Program-made: the position numbers and the translations under genes
Assembly: GCF_900116445.1 (NCBI RefSeq)
Contig: NZ_FPBH01000053.1
Location: 1-44,476, forward strand
Reading direction: 5' to 3'
DNA: 44,476 nucleotides
DNA from: Paraburkholderia aspalathi
Lineage (GTDB): Bacteria; Pseudomonadota; Gammaproteobacteria; Burkholderiales; Burkholderiaceae
Shown: positions 22,716 through 30,380 of the stretch, piece after piece
Layout: each line of letters starts with the position of its first letter
How positions within the stretch are numbered: position 1 is the stretch's first letter
Notes under the pieces: generated by a model
Database searches by the model: none
The model's input: the letters and a program-made list of their open reading frames with translations, nothing else
What the model was told of the DNA's origin: nothing

Positions 22716-24931
22716 GCTTCGCGCTAATCAAGTGGTATGCGGGCTACGCGGTAGCCCACTATTACCAGGGGCTCGAATACGTCGCGGCGCTGGTGGCGTT
22801 CGTCATCCTGCTGTCCAGCCTCGACGATCTGTTCATCGACCTCTGGTACTGGACCCGCACGCTCTATCGTCACTTCACGGTGCAGCGCGCCTACAAGCCG
22901 CTTACCAGCGCGCAGCTGTATCAGCGAGACGAGCAGCCGATCGCGATCATGGTGCCCGCGTGGCACGAGTACGACGTGGTCGCGGCAATGATCGAAGACC
23001 TGGTGCGGGTGCTGGATTACCGCAACTATGTGGTGTTTGTCGGCACCTATCAGAACGACCCGCAGACCATCGCCGAAGTCGAACGGATGCGCCGCCGCTA
23101 TAAGCAGCTGCGTCGCGTGGAGGTGCCGCACGACGGTCCGACCTGCAAGGCCGACTGTCTGAACTGGGTGATCCAGGCAATCTTTAAGTACGAGGCAGAA
23201 GCGGGTGTCGAATTCGCCGGCGTGGTGCTGCACGACAGCGAGGATGTGCTGCATCCGGTCGAGCTGCGCTTTTTCAATTATCTGCTGCCGCGCAAGGACA
23301 TGATCCAGTTGCCGGTGGCTTCGCTCGAGCGCAACTGGTTCGAACTCGTGGCCGGCACCTATATGGACGAGTTCGCCGAATGGCACGCGAAAGATCTGGT
23401 GGTGCGCGAGAGCCTGGTCGGCTCGGTGCCTTCAGCGGGCGTCGGCACGTGTTTTTCGCGGCGCGCGCTCCTCGCGCTGAACGCTGAAACCGACAACCAG
23501 CCGTTTAACACCGAGAGCCTCACCGAGGACTACGACGTCGGTGCGCGCCTCGGCAAGATGGGCATGCAGTCGATCTTCGCGCGCTTTCCGGTGCAATTCG
23601 CCACGCGCCGCAAGGCGTGGTTCGGTCTTGGCCGCGAACGCGACATCACCGTGACGATGCCGCTCTGCGTGCGCGAATTCTTCCCGGATACGTTTCGCAC
23701 CGCCTATCGGCAGCGCGCGCGCTGGACGCTCGGCATCGGCTTGCAAGGGTGGAAGCAGACCGGCTGGAGCGGCTCGTTCGCCAATCGCTATCTGCTGTTC
23801 CGTGACCGCAAAGGCATCGTTACCGCGTTCGTCGGCATCATTGCGTATGCGCTGGTGATCCAGTTTCTGCTCTTCGCCGGTGCGGATCTGCTCGGCTTGA
23901 TGCCGGAGCTGATCGCTTCGCCGTTCGCCGATTCGCCATGGCTGCAAGCGCTGCTGTGGGCCAACGGTTGCGCGTTGCTGTTGCGCGTGGGGCAGCGGAT
24001 CTATTTCGTGACCCGTCTCTACGGCTGGGAGCACGGGGTGCTGTCCGTGCCGCGCATGGTGGTGGGCAACTTCATCAACTTCATGGCTGTCTCGCGGGCG
24101 TGGAAGATGTTCCTCACGCACCTCGTGACCGGCAAGCGGCTGGCATGGGACAAGACCATGCATGACTTCCCGTCCGCCGACGGTTTTAACAATCGCCGTC
24201 AGCGTCTTGGGGAATTGCTGCTGTCGTGGCAGGCCATCGACCCGGACAAGCTCGAACAGGCGCTCGGTGAAAGCCATGCGCGTGAGGCGCCGCTCGGCCG
24301 CGTGCTGATGGCCAAGGGCTGGCTCGACGAGGAAACCCTCGCGGAAGCTATTGCGTTCCAGTCTGACTTGCCGCGTGGCCACGTGGCGCTCGAACGCATC
24401 AAGGACGATGCAAAGCGCTTGCCGCTCGAAGCGATCGTGCGCCATCGCGTGTTGCCGCAGGCCGACGCTGCAGGTCGCCGGACGATTCTGCTGACTGCGA
24501 GTCCGCTCGCCGAACCGGTGTTCGCGGAACTGAGCGCGCTGGTCGGTGGAACGGTCTCTCAGGAGATCGTTCGTGAGGGCGAGATCGCCGCGGGGCTGCG
24601 CGTATTGCGCGGCGTCGAGATCGCGGCGCCGGCGGGCGAGGGCGGGCAACTGGGTATGGGTGCCGTGGAAGGTGGGGCAGCGGGCGCATCGTCGGCCGAG
24701 GGCGCCGAACCCGTGCCGGCACGCAGCGTGCCGCTGATCGGCGATCTGCTGATCGAGCATGGCCACGTGCGCCGCGAGGCCTTCGAAGCGGCGATGCAGG
24801 ACTACCGCCCGGATCGCCATGGCCGCATCGGCGACTACATGGTGGCGCGCGGTGTGATCTCGCGTGCCGCACTCGAGAACGTAATTGAGCAACAGCGCCG
24901 CCTTCAGGGCGCTCTGGCGGCATCCGAATGA
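22712..24931 (+). CDS. nfrB: NfrB-like glycosyltransferase with c-di-GMP-binding MshEN modules
   Basis: This 739-residue inner membrane family 2 glycosyltransferase starts at a GTG (22712) with AGGA six bases upstream, overlapping the previous gene by four. N-terminal helices lie at about 20-48. The catalytic region shows VPAWHEYDVV, DGPTCKADCLNW, the acidic DSED (175-178), TEDYD (271-275) and QRARW (334-338), followed by helices at about 370-460. The C-terminus has an MshEN-type module at about 498-550 (RLGELLLSWQAIDPDKLEQAL and LGRVLMAKGWLDEETLAEAI) and a second at about 675-728, split by a Gly/Ala/Glu-rich linker. By homology to E. coli NfrB it should polymerise a ManNAc-type sugar when c-di-GMP is bound. 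Confidence 0.92.
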   Translation: MSFALIKWYAGYAVAHYYQGLEYVAALVAFVILLSSLDDLFIDLWYWTRTLYRHFTVQRAYKPLTSAQLYQRDEQPIAIMVPAWHEYDVVAAMIEDLVRVLDYRNYVVFVGTYQNDPQTIAEVERMRRRYKQLRRVEVPHDGPTCKADCLNWVIQAIFKYEAEAGVEFAGVVLHDSEDVLHPVELRFFNYLLPRKDMIQLPVASLERNWFELVAGTYMDEFAEWHAKDLVVRESLVGSVPSAGVGTCFSRRALLALNAETDNQPFNTESLTEDYDVGARLGKMGMQSIFARFPVQFATRRKAWFGLGRERDITVTMPLCVREFFPDTFRTAYRQRARWTLGIGLQGWKQTGWSGSFANRYLLFRDRKGIVTAFVGIIAYALVIQFLLFAGADLLGLMPELIASPFADSPWLQALLWANGCALLLRVGQRIYFVTRLYGWEHGVLSVPRMVVGNFINFMAVSRAWKMFLTHLVTGKRLAWDKTMHDFPSADGFNNRRQRLGELLLSWQAIDPDKLEQALGESHAREAPLGRVLMAKGWLDEETLAEAIAFQSDLPRGHVALERIKDDAKRLPLEAIVRHRVLPQADAAGRRTILLTASPLAEPVFAELSALVGGTVSQEIVREGEIAAGLRVLRGVEIAAPAGEGGQLGMGAVEGGAAGASSAEGAEPVPARSVPLIGDLLIEHGHVRREAFEAAMQDYRPDRHGRIGDYMVARGVISRAALENVIEQQRRLQGALAASE

Positions 24932-27630
24932 GCGATTCTTTTTTCTTCCGGCGTGCGTGGATGGCGCGTGCTTCTTTGGGGGCTTCGGCTTCTGGTTCAA
25001 CGGTGGCTTCCGCTTCCTCGTGCGTTGCAACGACAGCTTCAACGGCAACTTTAACTACGGCTTCGATTGCGGCTTCCGCATTCACGTTGCGTGGCGTCAC
25101 CGCTGCAATGGTGGCCGGCGCGTTGTGCTTGAGCAGCGCCGCGGCGTTTGCGCAGAGCGCAGCGGTGGTCTCATCCGAACACAATGCGCTGCCGTTGAGC
25201 GGCGCAGCGTATCGGGTGGCGCAGGACGCCTATGCCGCCTATGGGCGCGGCGACTACAGCGGCGCGATCGCGCGGGCGCGCGAGGCGATTCGCCAGCGCC
25301 CCGATGTCGTGTCGCTGCGCGTGCTGCTTGCTAACGCGCTTGCCGCGCAACGTCGTTATGGCGAAGCAAGCCGCTCGCTCGGCGACGCGATCGCGCAGAT
25401 CGGCCGCGATCCGGCGCTGGTCTCGCGTCGCAAGCAGATCGACGCGTTAAACGTGTCGACCCGCGCGGCCTCACGCGCCGGCCGTCAGCAACCGGGCGAC
25501 CCGGACGCGCTGACCGGCGCCGCGTTGACGGCCGCGCAGCATGCCTACAAGGCGTACGCAGCGAAGGATTTTTCCGGCACGGTCCGGTACGCGAACGAGG
25601 CGATCGCATTGCGTCCCGATCTGCTGCGCCTGCGCTTGCTGCTGATCGACGCGGCGAGCGCGGCCGGTCAGGACACCGATGCATGGAACGCCGATCTCGA
25701 TGCAAGCAAACGCTTCGGCGACAACGACGAACTGCGCGTGAGGCGCAGCTTTATCGGCAGCCGTCTGGCGCCGAAGTCGTCGAGTGCGTCGTTCGCGGCG
25801 CGCAAGAAGGGCGACTACGTGGAAGCCGCCGCGCTCGCGCGCGAGGCGGTCGCCTATGCGCCGGACTTGGTCGGCTACCGCATCCAGCTGATCGACGCGC
25901 TGTTCGCCGCGAACGATCTGCCTGGCGTGCAAGCGGCGGCGAGTGCGGCCATTGTCGCCGACGATACGGAAATCATGCCGCTTACGCTGCGTGGTTATAC
26001 GCTGGCCGCGCAGGGCAAGACGGCAGAAGCCGAGGCGGACTTCGCCAAAGCGCTGCACGCCAACGCTGCGACCCAGCGCAACAAACGCGTGGCGCGCGTG
26101 ATCATCGCCGATGTGTGGATCGCGGAAGGGCAGCCGCAGCGCGCGCTCGATCTGCTCGCGCCGCTGAAGACGAATGGCGATGACACTGATGCGCCGATTG
26201 CGTTGCGCCGCGCGCAGGCACGACGGTTGTTGACGCAAGCGCCGGCGGTTGGAGCGCATGCTGCGAGCGCGTCTGATGCGATCAGCGCCGCGAGCACGAC
26301 GGCCGCCATGACCGCTTCGTCTATGTCGCCCGTCCCCACCACACCGATTGATCCCGCACGCCGTCCGGTCTTCGACTGCGTCGTCGATCAGTTCGGCGCG
26401 AGCTGCGACGTGTACGCTGCCGATCCCGGCTTCGCGGCGGCGCGTGCAGCAGCGACGGAGGCGGCCGCGAACGACAAACCCGGCGCGGTCGGCTATGCGC
26501 GCGAAGCCGTGAAGGCCGCGCCTGACGATCCACAGCATCGCGTTGAACTGATCAATGCGCTGAGCGCCGCCGGCGACGACCGCGCCGCGGCGAGCGAAGC
26601 GCAGCAGATGGTCGATGCCGGCATGCTCGACGCGATGCCCGACATGACCGCCGCGTACATCGCGCGACGGGCCGGCAACAACCGCGTCGCGTACCAACGC
26701 TTCACCATGGCCGACAAGGCCGGCACCATGCCGGCCAGAGCGTATGCCGACGCGGGCTATGCGGCCGTCCAGGCACACCGCAATCGCGAAGCGGCGCAGT
26801 ACTTCGAGCGCGCGATCGACGCAAGCGCCACGCCAATGGACGACACGCCGCCGGCCACACCGGCGCAACTGAACGAGATGCGCAGCGCGCACGCCGAGGC
26901 TACACGCAACTGGGGCTTCGACACATCGCTCAACTATCGCGGCGCGGGCATGCAGCCGGGCTATGCGTCGTCGCCGACGCCGGGCACGTCGAACAACTGG
27001 CAGGCCGGCGTGGAAGCCTACTGGCGTCCGTTCGGCAGTCTCGGCGACCGGATGTTCGAACTCTACGCGCGCGGCTATGAAAGCTTCGGTGTGAAGAACA
27101 GCGGCGCGAGCGGCATCGATACCTTGCAGGCCACCGTCGGCGCGCGCGCCAAGCCGTTCTCGCAGATCGACGCGATCGTCGCCTTCGAACGGATCATTCC
27201 GATCGGCTCGCGGGTCAATCCCGACTGGCTCGCGCGGCTCGCGTATTCGGGCGGTTATGGCATCGAACGCCGGGTGGACGTGCCGTCGTGGTGGACCGCG
27301 CAGGTCTACGCCGAAACGGGCGCCTATCTGAACGCGGGATCGGTCTATGCGACCACGAATCTCGAACTGGGCCGCACCTTCCGCATGGACCGTTACAGCC
27401 CGAAGTGGACCGTGTTCCCGTATGCCGTGATCGGCGCGGACTACGACTCGAGCGTCAATCACAGCATTCCGCTCGGAGCCGGTGTAGGGATTTCGACGCG
27501 TTACTGGTTTCGCGACAGCAAATACGACGCACCGCGCTCGTATGTCGATCTGTCGGTGCAGTACCGCCTGAAAATCACGGGTGACGAACGCGCGCGTGGC
27601 GTGTTCTTCGGCGCGATCTACTCGTATTGA
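24928..27630 (+). CDS. nfrA: NfrA-like outer membrane polysaccharide export protein
   Basis: This 900-residue protein overlaps nfrB by four bases (ATGA). The signal peptide core is at about 56-75 (AALCLSS-type, ending AFA before QS) but is preceded by an unusual 55-residue extension rich in Ser, Ala and Thr. Residues about 80-640 form TPR-like repeats (AYAAYGRGDYSGAIARAREA and similar units). The C-terminal 240 residues match the phage N4 adsorption protein A domain (NWGFDTSLNYRG, WQAGVEAYWRPFG, GAIYSY), which should be a beta-barrel ending in an aromatic residue. In E. coli NfrA is the outer membrane receptor for phage N4 and the export partner of NfrB. Confidence 0.92.
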   Translation: MSDSFFFRRAWMARASLGASASGSTVASASSCVATTASTATLTTASIAASAFTLRGVTAAMVAGALCLSSAAAFAQSAAVVSSEHNALPLSGAAYRVAQDAYAAYGRGDYSGAIARAREAIRQRPDVVSLRVLLANALAAQRRYGEASRSLGDAIAQIGRDPALVSRRKQIDALNVSTRAASRAGRQQPGDPDALTGAALTAAQHAYKAYAAKDFSGTVRYANEAIALRPDLLRLRLLLIDAASAAGQDTDAWNADLDASKRFGDNDELRVRRSFIGSRLAPKSSSASFAARKKGDYVEAAALAREAVAYAPDLVGYRIQLIDALFAANDLPGVQAAASAAIVADDTEIMPLTLRGYTLAAQGKTAEAEADFAKALHANAATQRNKRVARVIIADVWIAEGQPQRALDLLAPLKTNGDDTDAPIALRRAQARRLLTQAPAVGAHAASASDAISAASTTAAMTASSMSPVPTTPIDPARRPVFDCVVDQFGASCDVYAADPGFAAARAAATEAAANDKPGAVGYAREAVKAAPDDPQHRVELINALSAAGDDRAAASEAQQMVDAGMLDAMPDMTAAYIARRAGNNRVAYQRFTMADKAGTMPARAYADAGYAAVQAHRNREAAQYFERAIDASATPMDDTPPATPAQLNEMRSAHAEATRNWGFDTSLNYRGAGMQPGYASSPTPGTSNNWQAGVEAYWRPFGSLGDRMFELYARGYESFGVKNSGASGIDTLQATVGARAKPFSQIDAIVAFERIIPIGSRVNPDWLARLAYSGGYGIERRVDVPSWWTAQVYAETGAYLNAGSVYATTNLELGRTFRMDRYSPKWTVFPYAVIGADYDSSVNHSIPLGAGVGISTRYWFRDSKYDAPRSYVDLSVQYRLKITGDERARGVFFGAIYSY

Positions 27631-27783
27631 CTCAGGACGATGTCGCGCGCCTGCCGTCGTATATGATCCCATCAGAATTGCTCGCGTGCCGGTCCTTGCC
27701 GGTATCGGTCAACGTCAAGATCGATCGCGCGCAACTTGTTCAGGATTATCGTGACGTTCATTTCAAAGCACAGCGCCAGCACA

Positions 27784-28683
27784 ATGCGTAATCCACACGA
27801 CGTTCAGACTCGAGAGGGCGAGCCGGTCTCCCCACGCCGCCGCGCGCTGCTGGCGGCGAGTGCGTGCGCCGCGCTCGTGTACGGCTGCTCGGCGCCGGGT
27901 GCGGGCGACGCCGGCGCGTTGGCGCAGGGCGTGGTGTGGCAACTCGACGATGATCATGTCGACCCGCGCGGAGACTGGAATCGCCTCGGCGTGACGGAGC
28001 TGCTGGTGCAATGGACGGCGGTGGACGGCATGTCGTTTCTGCCCGGCACCGCCATGCAAACGGTTCGACGTCTGCCGGACTGGACACGGATTGCGGGCGA
28101 ACCGTGGGCGCGCAATGTGATCGTCGGTCTCGCCGGACGTTTCGACGAGACCACGGCCCGTGCGCAGTTGGCGCAACTGGTCGAGCAATCGAGGCAGCTG
28201 GCGGCCGTGCGGCCTGCGGTTCACATCGATGGCTATTACTTTCCGGTGGAGGTCGACCCGACCTGGAAGGATGCCGCCGCGCTCGCGCCCTTGCTAAACA
28301 AGCTGCCACGGCCGCTGTGGATCAGTGTCTACGACAACGCGAATATCGGCGGCACGGCGCTGGCAGCGTGGCTGGACGGCTGGCTGCCGCGCGATGTCGG
28401 CGTGTTTCTGCAGGATGGCTGCGGTGTCTATGCGCGCGGCCCAGCGGCTGCGCGTGAGTATGCGGATGCGTTGGCGGCGCGGCTCGGCAAGGACCGTGTG
28501 CGAATCATCGCCGAGGCATTTCGTCCCGCGCAAGGTGGTGCGTTCCGCGCGGCGACGGCTGCTGAACTGTCGCCGCAATTGCTCGCGTATCGCGGCTACC
28601 GGACCTATCTCTTCGACGGACCGCATTACGTGTCGCCGCAACTCGTGCAGGATCTGCTCGGCATGCAGCAGGTGCAGAAGTAG
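27784..28683 (+). CDS. Putative lipoprotein with glycosidase-like (DUF4434-type) domain
   Basis: A protein of about 299 residues if it starts at the ATG at 27784. A GTG at 27751 is the alternative and has a better ribosome binding site (AGGA, five bases). The N-terminus contains SPRRRALLAASACAALVYGC, which combines an Arg-rich Tat-like motif with a lipobox. The remainder looks like a TIM-barrel: WNRLGVTELLVQWTAVDG, HIDGYYFPVEVDPTW and DVGVFLQDGCG resemble DUF4434-type putative glycoside hydrolases. It follows nfrA by 153 bases on the same strand, so it may trim or modify the polysaccharide. The family assignment is by eye and moderately certain; the function is inference. Confidence 0.72.
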   Translation: MRNPHDVQTREGEPVSPRRRALLAASACAALVYGCSAPGAGDAGALAQGVVWQLDDDHVDPRGDWNRLGVTELLVQWTAVDGMSFLPGTAMQTVRRLPDWTRIAGEPWARNVIVGLAGRFDETTARAQLAQLVEQSRQLAAVRPAVHIDGYYFPVEVDPTWKDAAALAPLLNKLPRPLWISVYDNANIGGTALAAWLDGWLPRDVGVFLQDGCGVYARGPAAAREYADALAARLGKDRVRIIAEAFRPAQGGAFRAATAAELSPQLLAYRGYRTYLFDGPHYVSPQLVQDLLGMQQVQK

Positions 28684-28698
28684 GGCGCTCGCCGGCGA

Positions 28699-29325
28699 TC
28701 ACCGCAACTGCGTCACCGCCAGCAGCAACACCATGCTGCCGATCGCGCCATCCAGCACGCGCCACGCCGTCGCACGGCGAAACAGCGGTGCCAACGCGCG
28801 GGCGCCATAACCCAAACCGATAAACCACATTCCGCTCACCGCCATCGCGCCGAGCGCGAACGCCACCCGTGCGCCGTCCGGTTCGCGCGCACCGGCCGTG
28901 CCGATCAGCAGGAAGGTGTCGAGATATACGTGCGGATTGAGCCACGTGAAGGCCAGCGTCATCAGGATGATCGGCAGTGCGCGTTGCACGGGTGCTGCTG
29001 CGCTCGTGCCGTCCGCATTGGCGTCCAGTACCGCATGGCCCGGGCGCACCGCACGGCGCAGCGCGTTGATGCCGAACCACGCCAGATAAGCGAGCCCGAC
29101 ATACAGCATCGTATGGACGAACACCGGATAGCGCTCCACCAGAACCGATGCACCACCGACGCCCGCACCGATCAGGATGCAATCCGACAGCGCACACAGA
29201 GCGACGATCTTGCCGACGTGCGAGCGCATGATGCCCTGACGGAGCACGAACGCATTCTGGGCACCGATCGTCACGATCAGCGACGCGCATAGGGCAGCAC
29301 CGTGGGAAAAAGACAGCCAATTCAT
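28699..29325 (-). CDS. argO: LysE/ArgO-family amino acid exporter
   Basis: This 208-residue inner membrane protein has about six helices. The signature GAALCASLIVTIGAQNAFVLRQG at the N-terminus and LTLAFTWLNPHVYLDTFLLIG in the middle are diagnostic of the LysE superfamily branch that exports basic amino acids (ArgO exports arginine, LysE exports lysine and arginine). The ATG at 29325 faces a LysR gene 97 bases away; that pairing is the well-known ArgP-ArgO or LysG-LysE arrangement. Expression should therefore respond to intracellular basic amino acids. It is convergent with the lipoprotein gene at 27784. Confidence 0.94.
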   Translation of the reverse strand: MNWLSFSHGAALCASLIVTIGAQNAFVLRQGIMRSHVGKIVALCALSDCILIGAGVGGASVLVERYPVFVHTMLYVGLAYLAWFGINALRRAVRPGHAVLDANADGTSAAAPVQRALPIILMTLAFTWLNPHVYLDTFLLIGTAGAREPDGARVAFALGAMAVSGMWFIGLGYGARALAPLFRRATAWRVLDGAIGSMVLLLAVTQLR

Positions 29326-29398
29326 AATCGATCCAGTAGACGGGGAAAGCGAACGAGGCTAGTCTGCGGTTTTGCTACTCATAAGAGAAGCTAATTTA

Positions 29399-29414
29399 CT
29401 TAATGCCGATTAAG
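29399..29414. promoter_or_regulatory. Palindrome upstream of the argP-like gene
   Basis: CTTAATGCCGATTAAG has 6-bp arms around GCCG and lies nine bases before the ATG at 29423, touching the ribosome binding site AAGGA. A regulator bound here could repress its own gene. The wider gap is AT-rich, as expected for an ArgP-type control region. Confidence 0.4.
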
Positions 29415-29422
29415 GAACGCTA

Positions 29423-30316
29423 ATGCTCGATTATGCGTTGCTCGATGCGCTAGCCGCCGTGGTGCGGCACGGCTCGTTCGACCGTGCGGCCAGCGAACTG
29501 AATGTGACGCCCTCGGCCGTCTCCCAGCGGGTCAAGCTGCTGGAGGAACGGGTGGGGAGCGTGCTCGTGAAGCGCGGCCAGCCGTGTGTCGCGACCACCT
29601 CGGGGGCGCTGCTGTGCCGCCATACCGAACGCGTGCTATTGCTGGAAGCGGAGCTGAGCGGCCGGCTGCCGGCGCTGCCCGGCGCGCTGGTCGAACCGTG
29701 GCCGGCGCTGCGCGTGGCTGTCAACGACGACAGCGTAGGCACCTGGTTCATCGACGCGGTGGCCCAGTTCTGCGTGGAACGGGAGATGCTGCTCGATCTG
29801 GTGATCGACGATCAGGATCACACCGCAGAGCGGATTCGCGACGGCAGCGTGCAAGGCGCGGTCACCACGCAAGCCGAGCCCGTGCAGGGCTGCCGCTCGA
29901 CCCGCCTCGGCCGGATGCGCTATCTGGCGGTCTGCACGCCGGCGTTTCGCGAGCGTCATTTTGCCGACGGTGTCACGCGCGAGTCGTTACGGCGCGCGCC
30001 GTGCGTCGATTTCAACCCGAAGGATCAGTTGCAGAAGCGCTTCATGCGCCGCATCACGCGGGCCGACCTGGATCCGCCCTTGCACTGGATTCCGCACGTC
30101 GCCGGTTTTTTGCGCGCCTGCGTGACGGGAATGGGCTGGGGCATGTGTCCCGAACGGATGATTGCACCGCATCTGGCCAGCGGCGAGTTAGTCGAGGTGG
30201 CGCCTGGCAAGCATCTCGATGTGGATTTGTACTGGCAGAGCTGGCGCCTGTCGATCGGCTGGCTCGACGATTTCGGCGCGATGCTGCGCAAGCGGGCGAC
30301 GGAGTTTCTCGATTGA
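29423..30316 (+). CDS. argP: LysR-family regulator, ArgP/LysG type
   Basis: A 297-residue regulator. The N-terminus MLDYALLDALAAVVRHGSFDRAASELNVTPSAVSQRVKLLEERVG matches the ArgP (IciA) / LysG subgroup, and its partner is a divergent LysE-type exporter. The effector domain spans about 95-290. The ATG at 29423 has AAGGA seven to nine bases upstream. In related systems the protein senses arginine or lysine and switches on the exporter; which amino acid applies here cannot be read from sequence. Confidence 0.93.
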   Translation: MLDYALLDALAAVVRHGSFDRAASELNVTPSAVSQRVKLLEERVGSVLVKRGQPCVATTSGALLCRHTERVLLLEAELSGRLPALPGALVEPWPALRVAVNDDSVGTWFIDAVAQFCVEREMLLDLVIDDQDHTAERIRDGSVQGAVTTQAEPVQGCRSTRLGRMRYLAVCTPAFRERHFADGVTRESLRRAPCVDFNPKDQLQKRFMRRITRADLDPPLHWIPHVAGFLRACVTGMGWGMCPERMIAPHLASGELVEVAPGKHLDVDLYWQSWRLSIGWLDDFGAMLRKRATEFLD

Positions 30317-30321
30317 GCGTC

Positions 30322-30371
30322 GCGCGGGCGGTGTTTTCTGAATCGGAGAATCTGAAAAACGCCGCCCGCGC
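30322..30371. terminator. Long bidirectional hairpin between argP-like and ndh-like genes
   Basis: GCGCGGGCGGTGTTTTC (30322-30338) and GAAAAACGCCGCCCGCGC (30354-30371) are nearly perfect complements. The base-paired T and A tracts lie at the inner end of a GC-rich stem, and the element fills the gap between two convergent genes. It is a likely bidirectional terminator. Confidence 0.7.
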
Positions 30372-30380
30372 TTGCCAATT

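Noticed and set aside
20514..24931. A cellulose synthase (bcs) operon
   Set aside because: Only BcsB has a counterpart. The glycosyltransferase matches NfrB with MshEN modules rather than BcsA with a PilZ domain, and BcsC/BcsZ are absent.
24964..25095. CRISPR or tandem repeat array suggested by recurring GGCTTC units
   Set aside because: Units are short, degenerate and in frame with a Ser/Ala-rich protein segment; there are no spacers of constant length.
25471..27672. 733-residue ORF antisense to nfrA
   Set aside because: Long open antisense frames are common opposite GC-rich genes; the composition is Arg- and His-rich without domains, while the plus strand encodes a recognisable NfrA.
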